This document shows, piece after piece, positions 5,406 to 12,028 of a stretch of 12,028 nucleotides of DNA. This stretch comes from CAZSVI01 sp964610205 (GTDB lineage Bacteria; Bacillota; Clostridia; DSM-8532), in the NCBI GenBank assembly GCA_964610205.1, contig CAZSVI010000113.1, forward strand, positions 1-12,028, in the 5' to 3' direction. Position 1 is the first letter of the stretch, and the number at the start of each line of letters is the position of its first letter. Position numbers and translations under genes: made by a program. The notes under the pieces were generated by a model. That model was not told where the DNA came from and ran no database searches. It saw nothing but the letters and a program-made list of their open reading frames with translations.

Positions 5406-8288
5406 ATGAAAAAAATAAAATTTTTCTTTTACATAATTGTTTTGTTTGCTCTGTGCTATTCCGCCGCGGGGACAGTCACAGCGGCTTCCATTTCTGCTCC
5501 TTCTTATGTTAATGCTTTTGTATACAGCAGCGGCAGTATCAGGATAAACTGGGACAATACCGTTTCAGGTGCTTCCGGATATACCATACAAAGAAAAACC
5601 GATTCGTCGGGAAGTTTTGTTACAGTTGCCAATGTATCCGCCTCTTCCTCCACTTATAATGATACCAATATATCAAACGGTCATATTTATATTTATCGTG
5701 TTTACGCAACCAGTGGAATCGTTTCAGGAACCGCCGCGGAATCTTTCCCGGTAGAATACCTCTACCCTGTCGGACTCACTATAAACAGCATCTCAGATTC
5801 TGAGCTTGAACTTGCATGGACATATCCGTATTTAAATAAAATTCCGGAATCTAACTATCAGACAGTAATTGAGAGAAGGCGTGACGGATCGAGCACATGG
5901 CAGGCTGTCGTCACTGTCCCCGGCAACCAGAGAACCTTTACAGATACCGGATTATTGGAATGTAACCGTTATTACTACCGTATACGGGCGCTAACGTCAA
6001 CCTCTGCGCTATATTTGTATTACCCCAACAACAGTACAGGACAGAATGCGTCAACGCTTTTAAAATCCCCCACACAAGTTAAGGCGGAGATACAGTCAGA
6101 TACATCCATAAAAATCACATGGGAAGATAATTCCCAGAAAGAGACCGGTTACCGGATAGAGAGAAAAACCGGCAACGGATCGTTTTCATACCTTTCAACC
6201 GTTTCGGCAAACGCAACCAGTTATACTGACAATTCACCGGTTAACGGAGAGCAATACACATACCGTGTTATAGCTGTCAGTTCATCTTTAAGCGGTATGC
6301 CAAGCAGCGAAATAACGGTTCCCTTCCTGTTTCCTGTATCCTTTTCGATTGAAAATGCTTATAGTACTCAAATGACGCTTATCTGGAGTTATCCCGGTTC
6401 CGGTTACATTACGCCGGATAACAGCAGGGTTTTGATAGAGAGAAGAGAAACCGGCTTAACATATTGGGAGCATATCCATACAACCCGTCCCGGTGAAACC
6501 GAATATACCGACAGCGGTTTGAATCCCGGAACACGTTATTTTTATAGAATCCGCTCCTGCTACAGCGATAGTTTTACCACCGATTATTTCCCCTCGGCAT
6601 CAGGCATATCGGAATATACTCGGCTTATGCTGGACACATTTTTTTACGGATACGCTCTTTCGGATACTGAGATTCTACTGGAGTGGGACAGAGACGCTGT
6701 AGGATCTTTAACAGTTCACCTCGAAAAATTAGCTGACAATGGTTCGTATGAAATACTAACCACTTTGATTCGGCAAGGCTCATATATTGATACCGTCACT
6801 CCCGGCTCAACCAATACTTACCGTATGAAGGTGCGTTCTACGTATTTTGATTCGGATTATACCCCGGAGATTGACGTTACGGCTGAAACCCTTCCTGCGG
6901 TTAATAATTTTATTATAAGAAGTGTAATGCCCCAAAGAATCTTTATGACATGGGAATATGAAAAATCCCTGGAAACCGGCTTTGAGATATGGCGTTTGAC
7001 TGATTCCGAGGGAGTATGGACACATATTGGATCAACCGGTCGCGGACAATGCATGTATTCTGATGATACCGTAAAAAACGGCGAAACATACCATTACCGT
7101 ATCCGCGCAAAGAAAAACGATACCATCTTTTCAACATTTTCACTTCCTCAAACCGTAAAAATGTCTTTTTCTGAACCTGACGGATTACTTGTAGTGTCAA
7201 AATCCGAAAATTACCTGTACCTTGGCTGGGAAGATTTTTCCGATTTTGAGCAATACTATGTTATTGAATATAAGACACATATAAATGATGTTTGGCGCAT
7301 AAAGGAAAAATTGCCCAAAAACATCTGCATCTATCGGTTTGTTCCTGAAGTTGATGTCGACTATACCCTGCGCGTCAGGGCGTACAGCGATTATCCTGTT
7401 TATGAGAGTGTCAGTAATGAGTGTTTCTATACAACAAAAGTTTCAGCTACACCAAGCCTGATGCTCCCCTCTATTGTAGGATCAAACCGCGTTGTATTAA
7501 AATGGGTTGACTTATCTGATAATGAGGATGAATTTGTTATTTACAGAAAGAACAACGCATTTGAAGATGAGTTCAGAATTATCGGAAATTCAGGTGAAAA
7601 CACAACCACATTTGCTGATGCCACTGTTTATCCAGGACAAGAATACACCTTCATTGTCAAATCTAAAAACGCAGCCGGAGAATCCTTTGAGAGTAACAAA
7701 ATTATTATAAATACACCGATAAAAACGCAATTCGGAGATCTTGGCAATCATCCGTGGGCAAAAGATGCAATAGAATCCCTTACCTCCATGGGAATTGTTG
7801 ATGGTGACGGAAAAGGAAATTATAATCCTTCCGGGAACATTACGCGCGCCGAATTTATTAAACTGCTGGCGGCAACTTTTTCATTAACTGAAACTCCCTA
7901 TGGAAGCTTTAAGGATGTAACTTATAACGACTGGTATCATCGTTGGATCATGACGGCTTATCGAAGCGGTATAGTAGAACCGGATGAAGACGGGCTATTT
8001 CATCCCGAAACACCAATAAGCCGGCAGGACATTGTTTTCTATTCGGTAAGGGCGATCAAAGCGGCAGGATTTACCCTTGAGCAGCCTCCTTTGTATCTCA
8101 TGTATGGCTTCAGCGATTACAATGAGATCTCACCATATGCTCAATCGTCTTTTGCCGCAATGAATCACGCAGGCATTATAAACGGTATCGGAAATAACCG
8201 GCTGGGCCCGCTGAACCCTGCAACACGCGCTGAAGCTGCTACAATCTTATACCGGATGATTAAAGTTCTGGAAAAACAAGGATATTAA
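5406..8288 (+). CDS. Secreted S-layer-homology protein with ~8 fibronectin type III-like domains
   Basis: This 960-residue protein is exported and probably anchored to the cell wall. Residues 1-27 form a signal peptide: MKKIK, a hydrophobic core, and a likely cut after VTAA. About eight fibronectin-III-like domains follow, starting near residues 30, 119, 221, 308, 409, 497, 588 and 681; most have the W in strand B, the ERK/ERR strand and a Y-x-Y-R-(I/V) strand. Domains 1-2 and 3-4 look like copies of one two-domain unit. Three SLH domains end the protein, at about 776-823, 835-884 and 902-951. SLH1 and SLH3 keep TRAE; SLH2 has SRQD. Such SLH triplets bind pyruvylated secondary cell-wall polymer. 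No catalytic, cohesin or dockerin domain is visible, so it is likely a structural spacer or adhesin; its ligand is unknown. It is a single-gene unit preceded by a strong ribosome site at 5390-5396. Confidence 0.92.
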   Translation: MKKIKFFFYIIVLFALCYSAAGTVTAASISAPSYVNAFVYSSGSIRINWDNTVSGASGYTIQRKTDSSGSFVTVANVSASSSTYNDTNISNGHIYIYRVYATSGIVSGTAAESFPVEYLYPVGLTINSISDSELELAWTYPYLNKIPESNYQTVIERRRDGSSTWQAVVTVPGNQRTFTDTGLLECNRYYYRIRALTSTSALYLYYPNNSTGQNASTLLKSPTQVKAEIQSDTSIKITWEDNSQKETGYRIERKTGNGSFSYLSTVSANATSYTDNSPVNGEQYTYRVIAVSSSLSGMPSSEITVPFLFPVSFSIENAYSTQMTLIWSYPGSGYITPDNSRVLIERRETGLTYWEHIHTTRPGETEYTDSGLNPGTRYFYRIRSCYSDSFTTDYFPSASGISEYTRLMLDTFFYGYALSDTEILLEWDRDAVGSLTVHLEKLADNGSYEILTTLIRQGSYIDTVTPGSTNTYRMKVRSTYFDSDYTPEIDVTAETLPAVNNFIIRSVMPQRIFMTWEYEKSLETGFEIWRLTDSEGVWTHIGSTGRGQCMYSDDTVKNGETYHYRIRAKKNDTIFSTFSLPQTVKMSFSEPDGLLVVSKSENYLYLGWEDFSDFEQYYVIEYKTHINDVWRIKEKLPKNICIYRFVPEVDVDYTLRVRAYSDYPVYESVSNECFYTTKVSATPSLMLPSIVGSNRVVLKWVDLSDNEDEFVIYRKNNAFEDEFRIIGNSGENTTTFADATVYPGQEYTFIVKSKNAAGESFESNKIIINTPIKTQFGDLGNHPWAKDAIESLTSMGIVDGDGKGNYNPSGNITRAEFIKLLAATFSLTETPYGSFKDVTYNDWYHRWIMTAYRSGIVEPDEDGLFHPETPISRQDIVFYSVRAIKAAGFTLEQPPLYLMYGFSDYNEISPYAQSSFAAMNHAGIINGIGNNRLGPLNPATRAEAATILYRMIKVLEKQGY
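5493..6629 (+). repeat. Tandem two-domain super-repeat (FN3 domains 1-2 and 3-4)
   Basis: At protein level residues 30-220 and 221-408 align as two copies. The odd domains are about 88 residues and share GY-x-I-(Q/E)-RK-T, SF and the NG-x-x-Y-x-YRV strand. The even domains are about 101 residues and share a (Y/F)PV start, (T/S)YP, IERR, TDTGL/TDSGL and RYYYRIR/RYFYRIR. Domains 5-8 (88-93 residues) do not show the alternation. The DNA copies have diverged and have no long identical stretch that I noticed. Confidence 0.7.
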
Positions 8289-8294
8289 ACAACT

Positions 8295-8320
8295 AAGCCG
8301 GAGCTTGCCGCTTCTTTGTA
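8295..8320 (+). terminator. Likely terminator of the SLH gene, in a convergent spacer
   Basis: AAG-CGG (one bulged C) pairs with CCG-CTT around a 6-nt loop (8295-8313), followed by CTTTGTATTTTC. The stem is short and the T-run is interrupted. It lies in the 38-bp gap between the SLH gene stop and the stop of the convergent membrane-protein gene, and may serve both weakly. Confidence 0.42.
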
Positions 8321-8326
8321 TTTTCA

Positions 8327-8701
8327 TCAAAAGATAAAGATATATAAAAGAATTCCCACTACAGACCCAACAAGTGAGATAACAAACGATAGTCTGATTC
8401 GATCGGTGCTTCTCTTTAAACGCCTGAAATTCAGGAACAGAGAAACCGCGCTTAAAACAAACAGGGACAGAAGAAGGTAAAGCACAATGCTCATTTGATG
8501 ATAATCCAATGTTTTCCTAAGCTTAAGCTCAAAATACCGATCCAGAAATGTTTCCGCCTGTGGCTGGGCATTCTGATAAAAAAGGATGGCACAAAACAAA
8601 ACAATCCACACAAGAATGGCAGCTATCTCCAGCCACCGACAAACAATATCCGGTTTTTCCCTTCGTTCTTTTTTATACACGATAGGTTTGTTATTATACA
8701 T
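8327..8701 (-). CDS. Small three-TM membrane protein of unknown function
   Basis: I do not recognise this 124-residue protein. It has a short, strongly basic N-terminus (KKERREK), a hydrophobic segment at about 23-42, a charged loop (DRYFELKLRKTLDYHQ), a second segment at 70-92, a basic turn (RRLKRSTDRIR) and a third segment at 104-124 running to the C-terminus. The basic N-terminus and turn suggest an N-in topology. The start is set at ATG 8699-8701, because GGTGGAG lies 7 nt upstream and a promoter at 8735-8762 would begin transcription near 8728. A longer form starting at 8728 has no ribosome site and would begin at or before the transcript start. It is transcribed alone, divergent from glgB and convergent with the SLH gene. 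It contains no motif that I can link to an activity. Confidence 0.7.
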   Translation of the reverse strand: MYNNKPIVYKKERREKPDIVCRWLEIAAILVWIVLFCAILFYQNAQPQAETFLDRYFELKLRKTLDYHQMSIVLYLLLSLFVLSAVSLFLNFRRLKRSTDRIRLSFVISLVGSVVGILLYIFIF

Positions 8702-8708
8702 ATTCTTT

Positions 8709-8715
8709 CTCCACC
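8709..8715 (-). promoter_or_regulatory. Ribosome binding site deciding the 124-residue protein start
   Basis: GGTGGAG on the minus strand lies 7 nt from the ATG at 8701. It makes the upstream in-frame ATG at 8728 unlikely. Confidence 0.7.
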
Positions 8716-8734
8716 AAAAAGGTATCATATAATA

Positions 8735-8762
8735 AGTCTAGCATATTTTGCCCATGTGTCAA
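8735..8762 (-). promoter_or_regulatory. Sigma-A-type promoter of the 124-residue membrane protein
   Basis: On the minus strand a perfect TTGACA (8762-8757) is followed after 16 nt by TAGACT (8740-8735). The predicted transcript start near 8728 leaves a leader of about 27 nt that contains the ribosome site. Confidence 0.6.
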
Positions 8763-8826
8763 ACCGGCAAAGAAACCTTCCTGCTGAAACTTTCAATGTC
8801 GCTTATCGGAAATATAGCATTCCTTC

Positions 8827-8856
8827 TTGTTTTTTCCTGTATTAATTGGGTATACT
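8827..8856 (+). promoter_or_regulatory. Sigma-A-type promoter of glgB
   Basis: TTGTTT (8827-8832) and TATACT (8851-8856) are 18 nt apart. The start would fall near 8863, just before the ribosome site AGAGAGG (8873-8879), which is 7 nt from the glgB ATG. The 185-bp region between the two divergent start codons thus holds one promoter in each direction and nothing else that I can support. Confidence 0.55.
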
Positions 8857-8886
8857 GTAATCAATATGTGAAAGAGAGGTCTTCAT

Positions 8887-11106
8887 ATGTCTTTTATTTT
8901 TGATGAAAATGCCATTGAAGCCGTAATTTCCGGGTACCACAGAAACCCACATGAGGTTTTGGGGATGCATTCCTCAAATGGAGTATACGCTATTTGTGTT
9001 TACATACCAAACGTAAAAAATGTAGAGGTAATCAATACTGAGAAAATCCTATGCGAGAAAATGCATAAAAAGGATGATAGGGGTTTCTTCACACTGGTTC
9101 TGGATGATATATCCGAATCCTTTTTGTATAAGTTGAGGGTAGAGGAAAACAGCGGAGATTTTTTTGAAGTTTATGACCCCTATTCCTTCTGGCCTGCTGT
9201 TTCCGATTATGACCTGTATTTGTTTAATCAGGGTAATCACCATCGGATATATGAAAAGCTTGGGGCACATATCCGTGAAATAAACGGTATCCAAGGGGTT
9301 TCTTTCTGTGTATGGGCGCCCCACGCAAAAAGGGTAAGTGTTGTCGGAGCCTTCAATCAATGGGACGGCCGCCGGCATCAGATGAGGATGATTGGAAGCT
9401 CCGGTGTTTGGGAATTATTCATCCCCGGAGTAATGAAGAATGATATTTACAAATATGAAATAAAAACACCTTTTGATGAGATTTATCTGAAAGCCGACCC
9501 TTATGCATTTTATGCGGAAAGTCCACCAAAAACAGCATCGAAGGTCTATGATCTTGATAATTATATATGGAAGGACAGCGACTGGATGGAACTCCGCAGC
9601 AGGAAAGATTCTTATGACATGCCGGTAAATATTTATGAAGTACATTTAGGTTCATGGCAGCAGGAGCCCGATCCCGACCCCGAATCGGAAACCGGCTTCA
9701 GATGGCTGACATATCGGCAATTGGCAGAACGTTTAATTCCTTATGCCACGGAAATGGGATACACGCACCTTGAACTGCTTCCTGTAATGGAGCATCCCTA
9801 TGACGGATCCTGGGGATATCAGGTTACCGGCTACTATGCTTTAACCGCCCGTTATGGAACCCCGGAAGATTTCAAATATTTCGTTGATACCTGCCACTGC
9901 AATGGAATAGGGGTTATTCTGGACTGGGTTCCTGCGCATTTTCCGAAAGACGGACACGGTCTTGCACGGTTTGACGGCACAGCCATGTATGAGCATGAGG
10001 ATAAGCGGCGTGGGGAACATTGGGAGTGGGGAACTCACATTTTTAACTTCGGACGACATGAGGTCAGGAATTTTCTGATTTCCAACGCGGTTTACTGGTT
10101 TGATGTTTTTCACATTGACGGTCTTCGGGTTGACGCGGTTGCCTTCATGCTGTATCTTGACTACTGCCGTAAAGAGGGAGAATGGATTCCCAACGAATAT
10201 GGCGGACGTGAGAATCTGGAAGCAATAGCTTTTCTTCGCCATCTGAACTATGTAGTGTTCAAATACTTCCCTAATGTTATGATGATAGCCGAAGAATCCA
10301 CTTCCTGGCCGCTGGTTACAAAACCTACACATGACGGCGGGCTTGGTTTTTCCCATAAATGGAATATGGGCTGGATGAATGACTTCTTAAAGTATATGAG
10401 TTTGGATTCCGTATACAGAAAATATAACCATAATCTGATTACCTTTTCCTTTATGTATGCATGGTCTGAAAACTATATTTTAGTACTGTCCCACGATGAA
10501 GCGGTTCACGGTAAATGCTCGCTTCTTAATAAAATGCCCGGTGACTATTGGCAAAAATTTGCCGGCCTGCGGGCCGCTTTCGGTTATTTCTTCGGGCATC
10601 CCGGTAAAAAACTCTTATTTATGGGCGGGGAATACGGACAGTTTATTGAATGGAAGTATAAGGAAAGTCTTGACTGGCATCTTCTTGATTACCCCATGCA
10701 TAAGAAAATGCACCATTATGTGAAGGATCTTAACCGGTTTTATCTGAATGAACCGGCTTTGCATCAAGTAGATTTTCATTATGAAGGTTTTGATTGGATT
10801 GATTGTAATGACACCGAGCACAGTATCGTATCCTTTATACGGAAGGGAAAAGACTGGCGGGATATGCTGGTTTTTGTCTGCAATTTTACTCCTGCGGTTC
10901 ATGACAACTACCGTATCGGGGCCCCCCTTGACACCTGTTATATTGAAATATTCAACAGCGATAATGAAAAATACGGTGGGAGCAATGTATTAAACAGCAA
11001 GCCTGTTAAAGCTGAGAATATACCTTTTCATCAAAAACCATATTCCATAGTTCTAAAAATTCCACCTCTTGCCACCATTATTTTGCGTCCCGAAATTGAA
11101 AAGTAA
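8887..11106 (+). CDS. glgB: 1,4-alpha-glucan branching enzyme (GH13)
   Basis: GlgB cuts alpha-1,4-glucan chains and re-attaches them through alpha-1,6 bonds, branching glycogen in the cytoplasm. The 739 residues match the long bacterial form with an extra N-terminal domain. An N1 domain at about 1-120 includes the GYHRNPHEVLG block. A CBM48 starts near 139 (FCVWAPHAKRVSVVGAFNQW), and the catalytic barrel runs from about 247 (NIYEVHLGSW) to about 600, followed by a beta C-terminal domain. The catalytic residues are present: nucleophile Asp416 in DGLRVDAV, acid/base Glu469 in MIAEEST, and Asp537 in SHDEAVHGK. Their spacing is the same as in E. coli GlgB (405, 458, 526). Start: ATG with AGAGAGG 7 nt upstream. 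No other glg gene is in the window, so it is either a lone locus or its partners are elsewhere. I see no clear terminator after it. Confidence 0.97.
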   Translation: MSFIFDENAIEAVISGYHRNPHEVLGMHSSNGVYAICVYIPNVKNVEVINTEKILCEKMHKKDDRGFFTLVLDDISESFLYKLRVEENSGDFFEVYDPYSFWPAVSDYDLYLFNQGNHHRIYEKLGAHIREINGIQGVSFCVWAPHAKRVSVVGAFNQWDGRRHQMRMIGSSGVWELFIPGVMKNDIYKYEIKTPFDEIYLKADPYAFYAESPPKTASKVYDLDNYIWKDSDWMELRSRKDSYDMPVNIYEVHLGSWQQEPDPDPESETGFRWLTYRQLAERLIPYATEMGYTHLELLPVMEHPYDGSWGYQVTGYYALTARYGTPEDFKYFVDTCHCNGIGVILDWVPAHFPKDGHGLARFDGTAMYEHEDKRRGEHWEWGTHIFNFGRHEVRNFLISNAVYWFDVFHIDGLRVDAVAFMLYLDYCRKEGEWIPNEYGGRENLEAIAFLRHLNYVVFKYFPNVMMIAEESTSWPLVTKPTHDGGLGFSHKWNMGWMNDFLKYMSLDSVYRKYNHNLITFSFMYAWSENYILVLSHDEAVHGKCSLLNKMPGDYWQKFAGLRAAFGYFFGHPGKKLLFMGGEYGQFIEWKYKESLDWHLLDYPMHKKMHHYVKDLNRFYLNEPALHQVDFHYEGFDWIDCNDTEHSIVSFIRKGKDWRDMLVFVCNFTPAVHDNYRIGAPLDTCYIEIFNSDNEKYGGSNVLNSKPVKAENIPFHQKPYSIVLKIPPLATIILRPEIEK

Positions 11107-11423
11107 TTTTTCAGTATGATCCATGTTGAAATTGTAAATAATAGAATATATGAAGTGACAAATTTTGAGGTTGTGTTGAGAAAACCTGTTCGCTGTTTAA
11201 ATCTGTTAATTGAGGGTATTTATATTAATATCGGCTGCTTGTGCGCTTTTTCTCAATCCGCCTGCGATTACACCTTCAGCGATTTTTCTCTTTATCCGGT
11301 TTGGGGATGAGAGGATTACTTTAACTCCCATTGTTTTGCCCAAGCTTACGCCCTGCCAGGAAGCGAAGATCAAAAGCAATTGTACATGTTGCGGAAGTAT
11401 AAACGTTTTTGGGAGGAATTAAG
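11107..11423. other. 317-bp spacer with an unexplained 70-codon open minus-strand frame
   Basis: The spacer lies between glgB and the 110-residue gene. On the minus strand, 11418-11209 is open for 70 codons before a TAA (11206-11208). The peptide includes LLLIFASWQGVSLGKTMGVK, then ILSSPNRIKRKIAEGVIAGG and LRKSAQAADI. Its codons resemble those of real genes here, but the only ATG (11329-11331) would give 41 residues and has no ribosome site. The plus-strand frames across the same bases are proline- and cysteine-rich, as expected for an antisense reading, and lack a start signal. It could be a gene relic, a conserved RNA or chance. A small AGGTT/AACCT stem-loop lies near 11168-11190 without a T-run. 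I see no other element. Confidence 0.4.
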
Positions 11424-11756
11424 ATGAAATTGGATCATATTTCAGTATCTTTAACTCAGGACAACAGTTCCGATAAACCTTGTTATAAAATACGGGCCGA
11501 ATTGAAGGGTATCCCGGGGAAACAGTGGCAGGACGGCTTAAGGTTTGTCTGGTATAATTCACCCTATTATCTGTGTAAAAGAAGTGAATTGATAATGGAG
11601 GACAATGAGGTGGAACTGCTTCTTATAGAAAACAGTGACATACAGAACGCAATAGACGCACTTAGCAGTTCCATCATAAAAGCCGATAAGATGGTCAAAA
11701 ATACGGGGATTTCCGGAATTTCATATTTATCCAGCTATCGCAATGTAATGTCTTGA
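11424..11756 (+). CDS. Orphan 110-residue hypothetical protein
   Basis: I do not recognise this small soluble protein. Its first half reads as beta strands (HISVSLTQ, CYKIRAELKGI, LRFVWYNSPYYLC, EVELLLIEN) and its second as one amphipathic helix (DIQNAIDALSSSIIKADKMV) with a short Ser/Gly-rich tail. Cysteines lie at residues 20 and 51. It has no signal peptide or membrane segment, so it should be cytoplasmic. The start is ATG 11424, with a strong GGGAGG site 7 nt upstream; in-frame TTG at 11409 lies before that site and is not used. It ends 5 nt before a hairpin shared with the convergent tRNA-Pro. No promoter could be chosen with confidence in the upstream spacer. A good ribosome site and gene-like codons make it a likely real gene. 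Confidence 0.72.
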   Translation: MKLDHISVSLTQDNSSDKPCYKIRAELKGIPGKQWQDGLRFVWYNSPYYLCKRSELIMEDNEVELLLIENSDIQNAIDALSSSIIKADKMVKNTGISGISYLSSYRNVMS

Positions 11757-11761
11757 GAAAT

Positions 11762-11809
11762 AAAATAGGATGGTTTCAAATGCTGCTGCAGTTAAAGCCA
11801 TCTTATTTT
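11762..11809. terminator. Bidirectional terminator between the orphan gene and tRNA-Pro
   Basis: AAAATA-x-GATGG and CCATC-x-TATTTT form a long stem (one mismatch after six A/T pairs, then GATGG/CCATC and a further TTT/AAA pairing past one bulge) around a roughly 17-nt loop containing CTGCAG. The A-rich and T-rich outer arms provide a U-rich end in either direction. It begins 5 nt after the orphan gene stop and ends 2 nt from the tRNA CCA end. Confidence 0.6.
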
Positions 11810-11811
11810 AA

Positions 11812-11888
11812 TGGTCGGGGTGAGAGGACTCGAACCTCCGGCCCCATGGTCCCAAACCATGTGCGCTACCAACCTGCGCTACACCCCG
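11812..11888 (-). tRNA. tRNA-Pro (anticodon UGG), CCA encoded
   Basis: The minus strand folds into a full 77-nt cloverleaf. The acceptor stem is CGGGGTG/CACCCCG, the D-arm GCGC...GCGC, and the anticodon stem CATGG/CCATG with loop TTTGGGA, giving anticodon TGG, which reads CCA and other proline codons. The T-arm is GGAGG-TTCGAGT-CCTCT and the discriminator base is A. CCA (11814-11812) is encoded in the DNA. C1-G72 with A73 is the usual bacterial proline identity pattern. A strong promoter lies just upstream and a terminator just downstream, so it is a single-tRNA unit. Confidence 0.97.
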
Positions 11889-11907
11889 ACATAAAGGCGC
11901 GTTTTTT

Positions 11908-11936
11908 ATTTTACACCATATCTTCTGCTTTTGCAA
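11908..11936 (-). promoter_or_regulatory. Sigma-A-type promoter of tRNA-Pro
   Basis: On the minus strand TTGCAA (11936-11931) and TAAAAT (11913-11908) are separated by exactly 17 nt. Transcription would start near 11901, leaving a leader of about 12 nt before the mature tRNA 5' end. Confidence 0.72.
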
Positions 11937-11974
11937 TGGGGCTTTGAAAAAAAGCGTATCCAAATAATACAAAC

Positions 11975-12020
11975 GTCAATTGACAAACTAACTGCAACCC
12001 CTCAAGAGCAAACTGGTTGC
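11975..12020. repeat. Palindrome and inverted repeat at the right window edge
   Basis: GTCAATTGAC (11975-11984) is a perfect 10-bp palindrome. GCAACC (11994-11999) and GGTTGC (12015-12020) form a 6-bp inverted repeat with a 15-nt loop. Neither has a T-run in view. They lie upstream of the tRNA promoter and may belong to a gene beyond the window, or be chance. The rest of 11937-12028 shows nothing that I can support. Confidence 0.3.
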
Positions 12021-12028
12021 GATAAGTT

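Noticed and set aside
5285..5512. 75-codon plus-strand ORF overlapping the SLH gene start
   Set aside because: Out of frame with the signal peptide and without a ribosome site; the SLH start at 5406 is well supported.
9841..10356. 171-codon minus-strand ORF inside glgB
   Set aside because: It is a shadow of the catalytic barrel, where every GH13 motif is in the plus frame; no start signal or recognisable product.
11116..11310. 64-codon plus-strand ORF just after glgB
   Set aside because: No ribosome site before its ATG, no recognisable domain, and it ends in the middle of the unexplained minus-strand open frame.
11210..11422. 70-codon plus-strand ORF with a C-x-C-C cluster, considered as a small metal-binding protein
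   Set aside because: Needs a TTG start without a ribosome site; its proline-rich text is what the reverse complement of an Ala/Gly-rich frame gives.
11753..11947. 64-codon plus-strand ORF across the tRNA
   Set aside because: It reads straight through the tRNA-Pro and its hairpin; the familiar GERTRTSGP peptide is the well-known artefact of translating antisense tRNA.
1..12028. CRISPR array, insertion sequence, prophage or toxin-antitoxin pair
   Set aside because: I saw no regularly spaced repeats, transposase or integrase motifs, terminal inverted repeats or paired small toxin/antitoxin genes; the window is mostly core genome.

Overview
The window reads as chromosome of a spore-forming, Gram-positive anaerobe of the class Clostridia. 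The support is a formate--tetrahydrofolate ligase, a spore-coat kinase of the CotS family, a BofA/YaaL pair, a DUF1385-prmC pair, a large secreted protein with three S-layer-homology domains, AT-rich spacers and strong GGAGG-type ribosome binding sites. I cannot name the species.

Layout. Bases 1-1178 (+) hold the C-terminal ~70% of fhs, cut by the window edge. It meets a minus-strand CotS-like kinase stop to stop. The minus strand then carries, in transcription order, the DUF1385 membrane protein (yqhQ-like, 4996-4013), prmC (4016-3168, overlapping the previous gene by 4 nt), yaaL/DUF2508 (3046-2729), bofA (2631-2368) and the cotS-like gene (2162-1179). DUF1385-prmC has a well-formed sigma-A-type promoter. 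The cotS-like gene has its own sigma-E-like -10 and a long GC-rich leader. From 5003 to 5405 lies a 400-bp divergent region with promoter elements and an orphan plus-strand terminator. The largest gene (5406-8288, +) encodes a 960-residue exported protein with about eight fibronectin-III-like domains and three C-terminal SLH domains. A convergent 124-residue membrane protein (8701-8327, -) follows and is divergent from glgB (8887-11106, +), the glycogen branching enzyme. A 317-bp spacer with an unexplained 70-codon open minus-strand frame leads to a small orphan protein (11424-11756, +). A shared hairpin then separates it from a convergent tRNA-Pro(UGG) with an encoded CCA end and a clear promoter.

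How the genes fit. BofA (control of pro-sigma-K processing) and the CotS-like protein point to sporulation. PrmC modifies release factors, and DUF1385 is its common clostridial neighbour. The SLH protein is a cell-surface fibre or spacer. GlgB belongs to storage glycogen metabolism but stands alone here. Most of this is ordinary core genome. I found no defence system, mobile element or CRISPR array. The items most worth a second look are the orphan terminator upstream of the SLH gene, the GC-rich leader of the cotS-like gene, the open frame downstream of glgB, the two-domain super-repeat in the SLH protein and the Asp-to-Asn change in the CotS-like kinase.

Several starts were moved from the longest possible ORF using ribosome binding sites and promoters (bofA, DUF1385, SLH protein, the 124-residue membrane protein and the 110-residue orphan). 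prmC is given a TTG start.
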